NCBI RefSeq assembly: GCF_023856365.1
Contig: NC_064537.1
Coordinates: forward strand, 2,805,001-2,869,000
Length of the DNA: 64,000 bases
Reading direction: 5' to 3'
DNA from: Brienomyrus brachyistius
Taxonomy: Eukaryota > Chordata > Actinopteri > Osteoglossiformes > Mormyridae
The notes under the pieces are model-generated. The model ran no database searches. It saw only the letters and a list, made by a program, of their open reading frames with translations, and had not been told where the DNA came from. Of this stretch, positions 46,056-60,455 are shown piece after piece (position 1 is the first letter of the stretch; each line of letters starts with the position of its first letter). The position numbers were made by a program, and so were the translations under genes.

Positions 46056-49000
46056 GCCCTCTTGGTGCTCGTTAGGTTACTGCTGGTTGCTCTCTGGATT
46101 GTCCTCTGGATGCTTGCTGGATGTTCTCCAGGTGCTTTCTGCGTGTCTTCTGGATGCATATGTGTCTGGGAGCGTGTGTGTCTCACTGGACCTAGTTGGC
46201 ATGCAATAGGAGTCTGAAGGTGGTCCTCCTCTGAAGACAGTCTTCCTCTGAAGGTGATACCTGAGGCTGAAGGTGGTCTTTCCCTCTCTTACCCTCTCTT
46301 CTTCTCTCATGGGAACGGAAGCACAACAGAGCAGAACTTCAGGTCAACTAGGTCCAAGGTGGGTCCTGGAACTCCTCTCTTCATCCACAATGGCCCTCCT
46401 CTGTCTCCATCAAGGGGAGGAGAAGTTTCACAGGCTTCAGTTCCTGCTGATGTCAACACCCCCCCCCCCCCAAACCCTACCCCCAGCCCGTAATGTATAA
46501 AACAACTGCCCCGGCTTCCTCTGTTTCGTCATGGTCACGAATCGCCCTCATGTGTTGGGCAGCTTCTGCTCTCCCATGGCTCCACTGCCGCCCAAATGTC
46601 CCCGTTCTGGTCCGCAGGTCTCCATGGGGGGACTTGCTGTTCCACGCTTTATCTCTGTTTTCTCTCAGATGTATTATGGTGAAAAATCCAGTGAATGCAG
46701 TAACACTATTGTTAATATTAACCAAAGCGAAGTAAAATGTTTTCACCTGGTCACTTAGCAAAGTAATTCAGAGTGAGGATTAGTATAGAATTCAAGAGTA
46801 CAGCAGCAGTTTACCAATTCACATCCTTGCCAGGACAACACCAGTCCCTCAGCTCCCATTCTGCCCAGTCTAACTACCAGGAGGCCCATCGATAATCACA
46901 CACTTTGCCCAGTGGGCCGAGTCCCTAACAGGGAATGTTAATGAAATCCCCCCCCCCCCACCCAGGTCACCTGAACTTGGTTTCTTTCTCCTTTCGTTTG
47001 ATTCGTCACACCTCAATCCCAATCTGAGATCAAACGTCAGGGTTAATCTGGGTCAGGACTGCGCAGCAGCTGCTTGGCAGCCTGGGACCGGGGCGGGCGA
47101 AGGAGGGCGGGGCTGGACCAGGCCAGACCAGTGAGGGAGTGTTTGGTCGCTGGGGGTGCAATCACAGAGACCTGGCCCCCATCATGCCCCACATATCTGA
47201 ACACCACTAGCATTCGGCGTTGAGATTCTCCCCCCCACCCCCGCTTTCGCAAAATGAAACCCACCCTCCCAATTAATTACGATTTCCGTCGATATTCCCC
47301 ACATTATCCCACTAGATGAAAAGTTTTTTATTTTCGGTCCAAACAAAACGAGAAAACCCGTCCATCAGCCGGAGCCTTGAATGTACGTCTGCGGCTGAAT
47401 GCTGTTAGAGGGCGTCATGCTTAATCTCGTAACGCCGGTGATCTGAGGAGGCCACCGCTGCCGTTGCTGGGGGATCCCCGCGTTCCCACACCCCCCGTGA
47501 GGTCGGAGCCTAAAGCAACACAAAGATGCAGCTGGGAAATTCATTCAGCTGATTCTGACAAAAAAACACGAAAATAAGCGGGGGGGGGGGGGGGTGAGCG
47601 ATCTGTTAAATATTTGTGGCCCAAGGTGAAATATTCTGCTGAATTCAAGACATGGTGTGGTAATTAAGCCTTTGGGGATGTACAAGAGAAAGATTTTCAC
47701 AGAAACCCATTAGTTTACTCGAGAGATAAATAGCATGAATAATGACAGGACTAGGAAAAATATCCTGCGTTACTCTAATTAAGGGTTACAAACTTGCACA
47801 GGAAACGTTCTGCAGTGTGAATATCACAAGTTAAGGTCTTTTTCTGGGATTAGTATGAAAAGAGGGTTTGTTTTGACAAACTGAGTTGTTTTTTTCTAAG
47901 AAACAATATAAGAGGCTTTTGTGTTTGCGTGAATTTGGTTAAAAAAGGGAGGTGGGGTATGTTTTCTGGCAGCAAAAGTTGGGTGATATTTTAATGCCTG
48001 GCAGTGTGTTACAGCAACACAAGAAGCAGCAGCTATCTACAGAACGTCAGGGTAGACAAGGTGGAGCTCTTGTGCTTTTTAAGGCAGGACATGTATCCAG
48101 TTTTGGGGTACGGGTCTTGAGAGTGCCAGAGATAATGGGGTGATGTTCATGAGCAGGGCAGTAGAGATTAGGACGGGAAATACACACCTTCTCAAGTGGG
48201 AAGGGGCAAGATGCTGTTAAGAAGGGATGGCACAAGTCTGTGGAGAAAGTAGAAAAGGAAGGAATGCATCTGTATTCCTCTGCTGTTCTAGATCTGAAAA
48301 GATCTTCCAGCTTTGTCTTCACCACATGCTTTCGGATGACCAGTTGGGGCACTGGGGGGTCCTCCAAGAGGGCTGAGGATGGTCCCTTTTTGCCAGTTCT
48401 GACCCCCATCCTGAGTAGTTCCTTTGGTCGACATGGAGCATCCTGACCGCTAAACCTGGTCTTACTCACCACTGCGACCTCTTCCATGTCCCTCAAGGTG
48501 GCATGCTAAAAGGGATGCTCACTGTATGGTCTTATACAATTTCTTTTGTTGGTAAATGTGATTGGCCAGCGGTGGAGGTGTATGGAGCTATTGAGTGCTG
48601 CTGTTGGAACCGTTTGTAACCGTGATGTGAGAGTGTATTACCCACTTACCCGAAGATCAACAAATACGAGTTACGGAATGTGGACTCAGGTAACTGCTGA
48701 GGGACAGGGGGATTTGGAGGAGTTGGAAGTGGTTCTGTACACCTACTTGGAGGGAAGGATGTCTGAAGAATGGATGCTTCCAGAATCCTCCTCTGAAGTG
48801 TAGGATACCTGATGCCAATATTGACCCTTCTGCTGGGGGTCCATTGCTGCTGTCTGCGGCCAGCTGCCAGAGAGCCTCGGCCTTCTGCAAGGTTCCAGTG
48901 TGAAGCTCTGCATGGACCTTACATTGGTCACCTGTGAATGAGACTCTGGCTACAGGAACACTGTGGATATCATGTGAAATAATAGGCGGCAATGGGTGTG

Positions 49001-50357
49001 AAACTAGGTGGTGCAGGAACAACACAAATAACTGGTTCTTCCGCCCCGAGCGGCTGTAGGCGAGTTCTCCGGAGTCTGGGAATTCTCAAGATGAGATTAG
49101 TCAGCATCGCAGATGGTCCCTAATCTGTGACAGTCAGTGTGTTTCCCAGTAAATAAAGCCCTTATCTCTGGTCACGCCAGCGTCTGTCTCAAAGTGCCGC
49201 GGAGCTTATCGGGTACAGCCTGGATCTGGGTACGCGGGTAACGATGCTGCTCTAATGCCAACGGAGCCCCTTGTGGGAGCCAAACAAAGCACACCCAGGG
49301 GTATAAAGCACACAAACACACATTCTCACAAGGGCCGGTGGGCACCAAGCGATCTTCTGTAAGGATTGGAGGCTAATGGAATCCGTCCCCCCCCATCCCC
49401 GAAAGGAGACCCTGTCTGACCATTGGGTTTAGAGGACCTTGTCTGTCAATTGAGGGGCGGCAGTCTTGCCAGGCAATTCTACATCAACAGTAGAATACCA
49501 CGAACCTGTGGGATCCTAGGTGGGGAAACCACAGTGTCACCTGCATGCCATAGATCCTTCCGGAAGTCTGTTATTAGCAGGGGAGTGTTGAGGGCAGAGG
49601 GCATGAGCACTCTGAGAGCAGGTGGATGGATGAATGGAAACATGCACACTGCAGTGGGAGAAACCAAGGCTCTGAACACACACATTGAAAGTGGGACCTG
49701 ATTGGCTGAGGTACCCGCGCTTACTCCTTTAAAGCTGATTGGTTGTTGAAATAATAAACACACACAGTCATGGCATACTGATGACTTCAGGGTAACAGTG
49801 AAAATTCCTTAAACCATTTGCTGCAGTTTCATTGGTTTTGGCCTTGTGGGGGGGTGGGGGCGTTACCTGGGCTCCCTGGCCTCAGGTCACAGGGCATTTT
49901 CCTGACATGGCTGTCGCTGGGATTACAGGTTGAGCAGTTATCTCTCCACCTTTGGCCTTTGCCGTCATTGTCCCTCATGCTCCCTCAATCCCCAGACAGG
50001 GAGGCATCTACATTGGACCCTTACAGCTTTTCTAGTCTATTTTTAACCCTGTGTCTGCTAACGGCATTAGCTGTGTAGCTGTCCTGGGGTCTCCGTCCCG
50101 GAATTTCAGGGGCAATGTTTAGCTCAAACAGGTCTCTCACTTCTGCAGAGTTTTGTTGGGCTTATATCTCTCTCTCTGCTTGTGTATCTTTCAGTGTTTT
50201 CTGGTCCCTATCTCTGTCCATCTCTCTGTGTCTGTGTTTCTGTCCATAATCGGGCTGCATCATCACTCTGGACACCTGGACATGCAAGTTTGCATCTGTC
50301 TCAGAACCTGCTGCCTTTCACATAACTAATGAATAACAAAGCTGCAGCCAATGCACA

Positions 50358-50368
50358 CACACACACAC

Positions 50369-50408
<40 letters not shown>
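50358..50408. repeat. (CA)n microsatellite
   Basis: CA repeat with one GC interruption. Confidence 0.95.
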
Positions 50409-50410
<2 letters not shown>

Positions 50411-52755
50411 CAGTGAATAAGTAGAGCTCCTGCATCAGCTGCCTGGTCGGTCTGCTGTCAGTCCGCCTGAAAGGCAGGAAATGGGAGGATCCTGGAATGC
50501 GGGGGATTCCTAAATTCCTGTGACAGGAAGGTGCTGTCCCTGCCCCCCCCCCCCCCCACCCTGAGGGAGAATGAGCAAACTACCTGGAATCTGACGTCTG
50601 ATGCATAAGGTAGTGTACTGTAAATACTACTCAGTGTGTGAATATCAGCTGACCAGTGTTCTCTAGCCCATTAAGATCTGTTTAAGATTCACTCTTAAGG
50701 ATCAGTTCAGATGAAATATGAGTCGTCACCACTGATGCAATGAGTGGGCAAAAAAATAAAACATCTGTTTCATTTTCAGTGACCAGCGGCTCCCATCGAT
50801 CATCCGTTGCATGTGTGAGGCGTTACCAGTCCCCCAGGGGACCTCTACGCATCTCCGAGGACCTGCCCATTCCCGTGCAGTTCTGACTTCCCTCCACATC
50901 GATTTGTATCTCCAAAGAAGACAGGAAGAGATGGATGAGCACCATGATTTGATTTGGTTTGCTTCAGAGCGATGGGACGTAAAAGCAACACGGTCATTTG
51001 CGTTCGGGCTTATGGCTGTTCGTTCTGCCTGGTGCTCCCATTTATTGAGAGGCTCTGTTTATCTGGAGTTATTACATGCCACATTTTTCCCCTCTCAGAG
51101 GTCATAGTTTCCCGGGCAAATTGAACGTTCTTATATTTTTGAAGTTCTGGGTCTTATTTTTTGTTCCCAGTAGCAGATTCATCAATGAGTTCTCTTCTTG
51201 CACCAGAATACAGAGTAAAGAGCTGAAATCCTGAGGAAATCTTGTATGAGCAGCTGCTTTTGGAGGAGGGGTCCTTCGTACAGGGTTTGGATACCCCCCA
51301 TGTTCTGCTTTCTGTCCCTCTTTGCCCACAGTGACGTGACAGTTCTGAGGATTTATCTGCGGTGCCTTATTCTTCTGTGCAGCCGGGCATCTCTATGCTT
51401 CCCTGTGCCCCCACCCTGCCCCACCCCGGTCATCCATCAGTCTTGTCAACGCCCAACTGGCCCCCGGTGGATGAATTACCTCATAGCACATCTGCGGAAA
51501 ATTCGCCCGTGAAATTATGTGGCTCCTGCACTGCTGTGACCATCTGCCTACTTCACAGCACTGACACAACACCCTCCCCCCACCTAAAAAAACAGCACTG
51601 CAGTCTGGGAGAAGTGGCATCCCCCATCACCCAACTGGGAAACCCCCAGTACACCCCAACCACACCTGACCAACCCCTGTGGTGGTGTGGTCCTCTGTAA
51701 CCAGTTGCCTGACTGGACCCACCCACCCCAAAGGTCATGTCTTCTGTGTGTTCTGTGTGTTCTCAACCCCAAGTGACGCCGCACATACCACACCCTGGGA
51801 TCACTCGAGGTTACCATCTAGCCCTGTATTTAACTAGTTTTTAAGTAATGTGATGGAGGAGGTGGTGCATAGTTCTCCGAAAATGTCCAGACACCCGAAG
51901 TGAACTCCAGTGTTGTTCTTTATTATCAGAAGTGGAGAGTCTCCCAGCATACAATGGAATCGGTCCCAAAGGTGGGTGAAGCTATAAAAAGGACAATGAG
52001 AATCTGAGAAAGGTTGTATAGACTCCCCCCCCCCCAAATAGTTTGTTGTAGTTAACACAGCCCTACCTTCAGTACATCTGCGGCAGAGCTCCACCAGGAG
52101 GTGTAGCTTAACACCGGCAGATTTGGTCTGGTCAACAGGACCGTGTGACCGAGCCATCGGCACGGCCAATGACGGACCAACCTGGGAACAGAGGTGGGGG
52201 GTGAGGAATCTAACAGCAAGATGGTGACAGAACGCCAGGGGACGGGCACATGCGTTGCTTAGCGATCAGAGGCACGGTGTCCAGAATGACCCAAGAAAAG
52301 GACAGAAATAAAAAGTTTTCTTTGTGGCTGTGGGGGGGGGGGCAATAAAAAAGGGAAAATAACTCACTATTACTGTTTTTGTGCTGCTGGGGACGCAGAG
52401 GGGGAGTGTGTTGCTGAGACCAGCTCAGAGCAGGGCCCCCACAGTCCTGTTTTGATGTTAAGTGTGGTCTCCTAGTGGGAGCTTCAGGTTCTCTCACAGG
52501 CCTGACACGTCAGGCCACTTTCTCCACCTCCGGCTTGCTGCTCTCACCCCCTGGGGGCTGTCGCCCCTGCCCCACGGGCTTTTAACCCTGGGGTCCTGCT
52601 GTAAAAGGAGGTTTTATGCAGGAGACCGGCTTGCCTCAGTCTGATCTGGATTTAATCAAACCGCTTTGACGAGCTGAATCCAAGTCAGGCCGACGTTTTA
52701 TTAGTGCTGCTTATTTGTTTTATTAGCTGAAGCTTGGCTGCTGTCTACGTCTGTT

Positions 52756-52841
52756 GGAGTCTCCTACGACCAGGCGGGGGTCAGGTGACACGAGGGGGTG
52801 GAGTCTCCTACGACCAGGCGGGGGTCAGGTGACACGAGCGG
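52756..52841. repeat. 44-bp direct tandem duplication
   Basis: GGAGTCTCCTACGACCAGGC and the following GGGGGTCAGGTGACACGAG occur twice, with starts at 52756 and 52800. The copies are almost identical, so the duplication looks recent. Confidence 0.9.
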
Positions 52842-54056
52842 GTGGGTGGGGGACAGAGGGGGTGGAGTCACATGCTTGCCAAAATAAACACCTTTTGCAC
52901 CCAACCTGCCACCCTAAGTGCGGGTTCTAGGCGGGTACCACACAAACAGAGGCTGTATGTCCTGTTTCGTATGTCCTCTCCTCCCGGGTGTTGAGTAGCG
53001 TCCAGTCTGCTTTGCCCCCCCCTCCTGCCCGCCCCCAGCCTTACAGGTCCCCATTATTCGTCAGGTCCCCTTAATTGGTCTGGGGGTGTGAATCTCTCTT
53101 TTCTATCTTTTCTATGAACTGTGGTTCTAATGAATAAATTGCCCCTGTGGGCCCCTCCCCCACCACCACTCGGACACCCCAAGCCCCCCTCCCCACCCCC
53201 ACCCCACTGTCCCCCTTTTTAATGCCCTGCCTTTGAAGAGCCAGAGCCCTGATTCGTTACAGATCGCCGCGGTTACGGCAGCCCACTTGTTGCTCGGGGT
53301 TCTTGTCTTCACATTGTCACTCAGTCCCACTGAAGTGTCCTGCCCTCCCCCCACCCCCCACCCCCTGTGCTTCCCTCTCTCTCTCTTACATCGTTCTGCC
53401 TCTCGCCGCTTCTCTCCCATCTCCATACGGAGCCAGGTGAGCTGACAGCTATCCAAACAGACGGAAAAAGCTCTCTCACATCCCAGCCCTGACCCAGCCC
53501 TTTGTGCTACATGTGACTGAACAAAAAACAGTAAAGGAAAAAAATGACTGAGCTGTAGCTGTCTGGGCCCTATCTGATCTCCATTTCTTTACCTATGAAG
53601 ATAAATCTTGTCAGGTGGATTCTTGCTTTGAACAGAAAGAGAGGGACTTTTACACCACAAACCGAGGAGATGGGAGATAAGCAGCTTCCCCAGCATCACG
53701 AGACGTACCCAAACCTCACGGAGGCTGCAGAATGCCTCAGAATGCCAGCCAGGAGTTTCGGGTTCCCCGCGGTTCCGGGGGCTGGTCGTCCGAGCCATAA
53801 AACCGTCACTCCGTCTCCGGCGGTTCTGAGGGCGGTGTTGAAGTGTGTTGGGGGAGTAGACGGGGGGGGGGGGGGGGGCGCTGAGGTTTTGTAAGAATTT
53901 CTGTTGTGTCATGTTTGCTCTCTAAATGTTATTCTACTGATGGAGAACTTGCAGGCTCAAAAATGCCATTACCAGATGGGAGGGGGCACAACATGTACTA
54001 CAGAAACACATGTGCTGTGAGCTGACCGACTGCCCACCGTGTGATGTCTGCTAGGA

Positions 54057-54070
54057 CCAATAGGGGGCGA
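54057..54070 (+). promoter_or_regulatory. CTCF-like motif, near match
   Basis: CCAATAGGGGGCGA differs from the CTCF core at two positions. It is the only near match I noted in the gene desert, with the same orientation as the cox10 intron motifs. Confidence 0.25.
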
Positions 54071-56859
54071 CGTAGTTAAGGTTTCCAGTTGTGCTCCGTG
54101 TTGGTACCCTGCGACTGAAAGTCACCAGAAAAAAGTCGGGGTTTGAACAACTGAAATAATACAGAAATAAATTCTATTATAAATGCAAATATGCTTCTAC
54201 CATCGTTGAACCTTGCTGCTCTGGGTTTTGAATCCGGAAGCAAAAACCTCAGTACTTCTTTGTTTGTGGACTGTAATTCTTTTGGTTTTGAAAATTTTTC
54301 TTGATCACACTACATCATAAAGCATAACAGTAACGGGGGATCAATCTCTCTGCTCTAGTGTTAAGTTCTCATAATCAGCAAAAAAGGTTGCGGGATTTTC
54401 GCCTCGTTTTTCACTGTATGCTGACTTTCTAGGCACCGACAGCTGTTCGTTTTTAACATTCCCAATCGGCATGTTGGCGTCTGATATCCATTTAAAAGTG
54501 ACACGTTTTCTGGTGCCGCATTTTTGTAGGTCTTTTCCAATCCTGCAGGTTTGCTGCGTTTCTCAGAGAGTCAAATTGAGTCTCTGCTGGACTCATTAGG
54601 TTACATAAAGGTTAAATAAACAGAATATATCGTGACAGTTCGACGGTCAGACCTGGGTGCGGCTGGAGAGTATGTCCTGGGGCGGGTGGGGGGCTGGGGG
54701 GGGGTTGCGTTTTGTGCACTGATCCTCCTGTTGGCCCTCAGAAGATGCTAAGCCACTTAGAGGTCCTTAAGGATGTCTGTGAGACAAAGTGCAGATCCAC
54801 CACCCCACACCCACGCTCCATCTCCCTCTCGTCTCCCACCTTGTTAAGTGAAAACACTGGGAAGATTAAAGATGAGCTTCACCATCCTAAGGGACTGACG
54901 TCTTACCCCACTGGCTGCAGAAAAAACGCCGCTCGTCCCGGCCAGGATATCCATCAAGTGCAGCCTTGCAGCATCCCTGTCCCTCAACCTCTCGGGGACC
55001 TGTGGAAGAAGCCGATCGCAGTAATCCGACCCGAATGGAATTTCGGGATTGGCCGGAGACGGGACGGAGGCCCAGCGGATCTCTGACAGCTATGGCGAGG
55101 TCTGGCTTTCTTTTCATGGGAGGCTCGGGGCTGAGCCGGTCCTCAAGATGCTCCCACGCTGACCCCTGACCCCTGACCTTTGCCCCCAGCCAGACTCGGG
55201 ATTACTGGCATTGTTACATGCTGCGATTCTAAGCCCCCATGGGTCCTACACGTAAGAAGGCATCCTAATGTGTGTACAAGAGCACCGACACCGACAGCAG
55301 TGAATTGTGGGAAATTATGGGCTGAGGTACTGGGCCTCCCCACTGACGTCGCTGCATCTTTGCTATAAGTCTTCACTTTTATAAAAGCAAAACTCCGATC
55401 TTCAATCTAAAGACCAAAGGACACTTCCGCCTTGGTGTGATGGAGCCCGCCCTCCCCTGCCGCCACAAACCTTGTTAGCGCCATCGTCTTTGGCTGAGGC
55501 CAGGGCCCAGCCACTCTCCATCGCACTCGTCGTCACCCTCGTTAAACCTGTTACACAGACCTGGTACAATTAACTCTTGGTTGCGGGTGAGTTCCACTCG
55601 TTTTACAGGTTCCTGTCATGGGATAAGTACAGACACTAAAGCTCTCCCTGCTTGTTCTGTGTAACACACACTCACACACACACCCATAAAAACCGTATCA
55701 GGAAGAAACTTTTGTCAGCTTCTTTTTGTCATAGACCCAGCATGTGTCCCACAGATTAAGGGCCTGTTGCCGAAACAGTTGTGCGGCATCCATGGTAAAC
55801 CATAAGTATCCAGAAGGGTCAGTTCCTTGTAGGGATGCAATACATGATCTGAAGATCAAGCATGTGCAAAGGGAGGTGACTTTTAGAGGAAGGCTTTGAG
55901 GAGGATGATGGTAGAGATTTGGTGGTTGACTCCTAACCCAGAGTTGGTGGAGGGGGGGAGGTCATGAGATGCTGAAGTTGCAGCCTGTAGCACTGGAGCA
56001 CGGGGCTCGAACCCAGGAGAGAAGGAGATTGGGCGCAAAAGGCATCTACTTCAGGGGCTGCGGAGGGCACAGGCCTGGCTCAGAGGCTCCCTTAACATTC
56101 GGGCCAGACACTCAGACCTCCCATCCCATCCTGACTGAGAGCAGATTGATGGCGTCCCACAAAAACTAGCTCTGTTTTTCGCAGGACACGTTCTCCAGCT
56201 CCAAATCTGTCTGCTCACTACACCCCGTCACGCTCAGTGCCCAGCGACAGCCATTTTCGCTCGTCGATGACACGTACTCTTTTCCCACTCGGCAGCTAAT
56301 ATGTTCCAGCGGCCGCTGTGGCGATGGGGTGGTTTAGTCAAGAGGGAGTCGGACTCGGTTTGTGCGTAGCGATGCCGTAGGCACTGGAAGGCTCCGTGTG
56401 ACGAGCCCACACAGCGGCTGCTGCACGGTCCGCTGGGTCCACCATGAATAATGCGGCCCTGGCTCCTGGAAATGCCAGAGTTCTGCTCTGTCTTGAACAG
56501 CAAGTCCTGAATAGGACTGTGTTGTACTGGTACCCCACCCCTTCTAAACTCAGTTCATTTGTACTCGCACTGGTCCTCAGTGAAATTCTGTTATACTGGT
56601 ATCTGTCTTGAACCAGATTCTGATGTTTTGATACCTGTTCTAAACCAGACTCTGTTTGTACTAGTACCTGAATAAAACCAGACTGTTTGAACTACTTTCC
56701 TGGCTGGTTGGACCGCTCTCATAGTGAGGCGTGGCCTAACAACGAACTCTTCCTGGTGACAGCTGTCTCTTTGCCGATCATCTCCCGAGTCAGGTATAAT
56801 GTGAAAGCCTGATGTTCCCCAGTACTGAAGATACCCTTCCCACAGCAGTTCCCTCAAAG

Positions 56860-56975
56860 ACAAGATGAGTGTGGGCACATTGCCTGGTTATCAAAGACGC
56901 AGAATGTTCAAGTGAAGTGTCCCACAGGAATCGACAGAAGCAGATGTCATTAAACACTGTTAGTTACAATGTGTT
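56860..56975. repeat. Dispersed repeat copy A
   Basis: Shares TATCAAAGAC, AAGTGTCCCACAGG, AGAAGCAGATGTCAT and TACAATG in the same order and spacing with copy B at 60350-60455. Identity looks like roughly 80% by eye. Confidence 0.6.
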
Positions 56976-59900
56976 TTCTTTTCTGTAACCATGATGATAT
57001 CTAGAGTTGCTGGGAACCGAAAACTTGAAGAATGGTTTTGGTACCTGTTCTAAACCAGGTTCTGTTGTAGTGGTCCCTGACTCAAAGCGGACTGTTTGGA
57101 TCGCTCGCATCTCATGACGCCATGGCTCTGCACAGTGGGTCTGTCAGCAGATCTTTGTAGGGTCTCGAATGAGCTTTAAGTGCTTTCTAATGTTCAATCC
57201 CACGCCCCCACCCCAGCACAATCCCGGAGCCAGTCTCGGCACAATGTCAGACCCTCCTCCCCGGAACTTTCCGGAACTCTCCTGTTCTCTGACGCTCTTC
57301 AAGGCCGCAGCCACAGCCCCCCCCACCCCCCCCCCCCACCACCACCACCACCACACATGGCTTCCTCAGCCACCGTAACGGACCCAGCCCACATCTGAGT
57401 CCTGACATTATTAAAAACAAGGCCTCCCTTCCTGGCTCCTGCTTTCAAGCCCCCCTTCCTCTCTCCACCTCCACATGCTCCTCCTCACGGGTCACCCTTT
57501 CAACTGACACCCCCCAGTAGACGCAGTCTTTACCCTTCAGATTTCCGTTTGCCACGTCTGCCCAAATTGACTTATTGAGCCTCCTCCCAACACACCCCCC
57601 CTCTCCATCTTTCCTCGACTCTCTCCTTCCATCTCCATTCCGCTTGCCCTCTGAAGAGCCCTTAACTTGCAGCAAACAGAGGGGGTGTCCATGTAAATAG
57701 ACCTGGAGGCCATTGCAGTAAATGCGCCTTTGAAGAATCGCCGAAACACAAAGAGCGTTTTGGAGCTGAGGGGGCCGACCTGCATTGTCCGCCTGGCATC
57801 CCTCATTGTGCCGGCCTCTTCTTTCGTTGGGTGACTTTTAACGTCTGGGCTGTTTTTCTTTTAATGTCCCTGACGGTTCCGACCACTTCTAAAGTCAACC
57901 TTGCACGTTCTCCCCTACACCTTTTTGAGTCCAGCTTCGGAGTGAATGCACCACGTTTATCACGTTTAAATGTGACTCATTGTTCATTCGCACTAGAAAA
58001 ATAAATGCGTCATTATGTCCCATCATGCTGCTGGACTTTACGGGGAAAAGATAGGCGTCGTCCCACAGCTGTGACTCCTTTTTTTTTTTTTATAAAATTC
58101 TGTCACTTTTTAACCCTATTTCTGCTTTTACTGCCTCGGTCCCCTGCTGCTGTATCTAGGAGGAGACGCACAGCCTCGATTGCTGGGGGCTCCTTTGCTG
58201 CTCTTTTCATCATCCCCCCGACTGCCGTTGACCCCTCTAATATTCCCCAGGTCCAATGCTGCGCCCCAAGTTCTGTAACCCACCCCAAAATTGCCGTGTT
58301 TAGCCAGCAGTAAATTTCCTTGTGGGAAAATTGCTCCCAAGTCACAGCCAGTGGGATGACGATACCTGCGATGCCTGCTTCAGACAGGGGATGCTCTCCG
58401 AGTCGGCAGCTTCAAACAGAGGCCCCCGCTAATCTGATTATCGCTGAGCCACGATTCCATCTTGGCCGCAACTCCTCACATCTCCTCCTCCGCCGGCCGG
58501 CCGGCCTTCTTCCCCGTATCTGCCCATCTGCTTGTTTGGGTTATGGCTCTGGTTTTCAGACTATTGTTCCTTGCAGCCGGTTGCGGCTCGGCCTTCGCGA
58601 AATGCTTTGCTTCTCATTTTTGCAGCATGTTAAACACATTGACCCACGTTACTGTGGAATTAAATTACAGACTTAAAAGGGCCCTAGGAGTTGGACATGC
58701 AAAGTGCAGCAATGAAGATACGCTCTGGAAGAGGCCGAGCTCGTCTGTCAGCAAGAATGTCCAATAAAGCCAAATGGAAAATACCGCCAGCCGGGCTGAT
58801 TTGTTCATTTTTAAAGCACCATTCCTACCCCCTGTGAAGCTGGACGTGGAGTTAGAGTAACATCTCTGACTGTGATCTCGCATCTTTTCTTTAACCCTTA
58901 AAACGTCCTGCAGTCTCTATCCATTCTCCCTCCTTTTTTGGTAAACATTTAAATTTGCAGTCACGCCAGTGTCTCTCTCGCCTTTGTTCCCCACCGGTGC
59001 TCCTGCCTGTTTACTCTGAGACAGACTCACAGATAAAGTTGCTCGTCACCAGCTCCAAACATCTCTGCACGACAGAGCCTCGAGGTGTGATTTCCCTTCA
59101 ACCTACAAGAGGAAACGCCAGATTTGACTTTTTCATAAAAAAAAATCCCAGGAGCCTGAAGAGGATTGCCGTTAGAAGACGGGTAGATGGATTTTAAAAG
59201 GACATCCAATCAGAGTAAAGTTTTAAATAATGACCTTAAACGAAGACAGAAGAATCGCCGATTCCAGTTCTCAATTTCTTGAATTCCTGAAAACAGGCAG
59301 TCATTTTTTTACCCCCGCAGAAGTAAATTCTTTAAAGACCAGTGGGAATTTACTGCAAGGCCAAAAACAGGCGTGTAGTAAAATTCAGTTTACATGGTTC
59401 TCGGTTTATACAGCCCGGCTTCAATGGGGCTCTTCAGCAAAGCGTCTGCCTGCCTTTGTCATCGCGGCGAAAGTAAGAAAAGGCCGATTGTGACTGAAAA
59501 ATGTGCATGGCTGGACGGTGCGATCAAACCCGGTATTGATTTCAGTCAAAAACAATACAGGCGGAGTAGGGGGGGGTGATGTGATGGATGTCATGTGACT
59601 CAGTCGTCTGCCCCCCTGCTGGGTACCGTCGCCGTGGCATTTTTGCGACACCGGATCCCTCTCAGGGGTAACGCGTCTGTTTCATGTTCACGTTTAATAA
59701 AAAAAAAAGTGCCGATTTTTAGTGCGACCCCCCACTGGGCAGAAACCAGAAAAATACCAGAAAGAGCCTAAGAAAATAAAAAGGGGGCCTAATTGTTTAA
59801 CAAAATAAAAAATGGGCTTTCTGTAGGGTGTTATCTTTCGCTGGCTAAGGTATTGCGGCTACTGATTTTGATTCTGTACACCGAAATCGAGGGGGGTGGG

Positions 59901-60349
59901 GGGTTTGGGTTTTGGAGGATCCCCCTTTCAGGACCGGGGTTGAGGGGGGGGGGTCATGTTACCGCAGTTGAGCGGATACGGATCAGATGGGCTCAGCAGG
60001 TGCCTATCTAATTGGGGGTTGGGGGGCACGGGGATCCTTGGTGAGGGAGTGTGTTTAGGTTGCCCCCCCCCCACCCGACAGTTAGACGCCGGCGAATCAG
60101 AGACAAGGCGGGACAGTGCAGAATCAGGGGAAAATGAAATGGGTGGAATTCCTACCAGGGGCGGCCAGCGTCTGATTACGGCCCTGGGGGGCCTATTTGG
60201 CCCTTGTCGCTGTGGCTGTGTCTCCAGGAGATGGGACAGCGCTTTCCGGTGAAGATCTTAAGCTAAACGCCGGCATCCAGGTGGAAGGCGACTCATCCCG
60301 GGGAACGCCATGACAGGAAAGCCTGACATTCCCTGGTTCCACACGGACT

Positions 60350-60455
60350 ACAGTGCGGGCAACTTTCCTGCTTATCAAAGACTCGGGATGTACAAGCGAA
60401 GTGTCCCACAGGCATCGGCAGAAGCAGATGTCATGATACGCCATTAATTACAATG
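60350..60455. repeat. Dispersed repeat copy B
   Basis: Partner of the copy at 56860-56975, same orientation, 3.5 kb apart. It may belong to an interspersed family rather than a local duplication. Confidence 0.6.

Noticed and set aside
45542..46217. Open frames of about 193-214 codons on both strands
   Set aside because: They are produced by the 22-bp tandem repeat and present in several frames.
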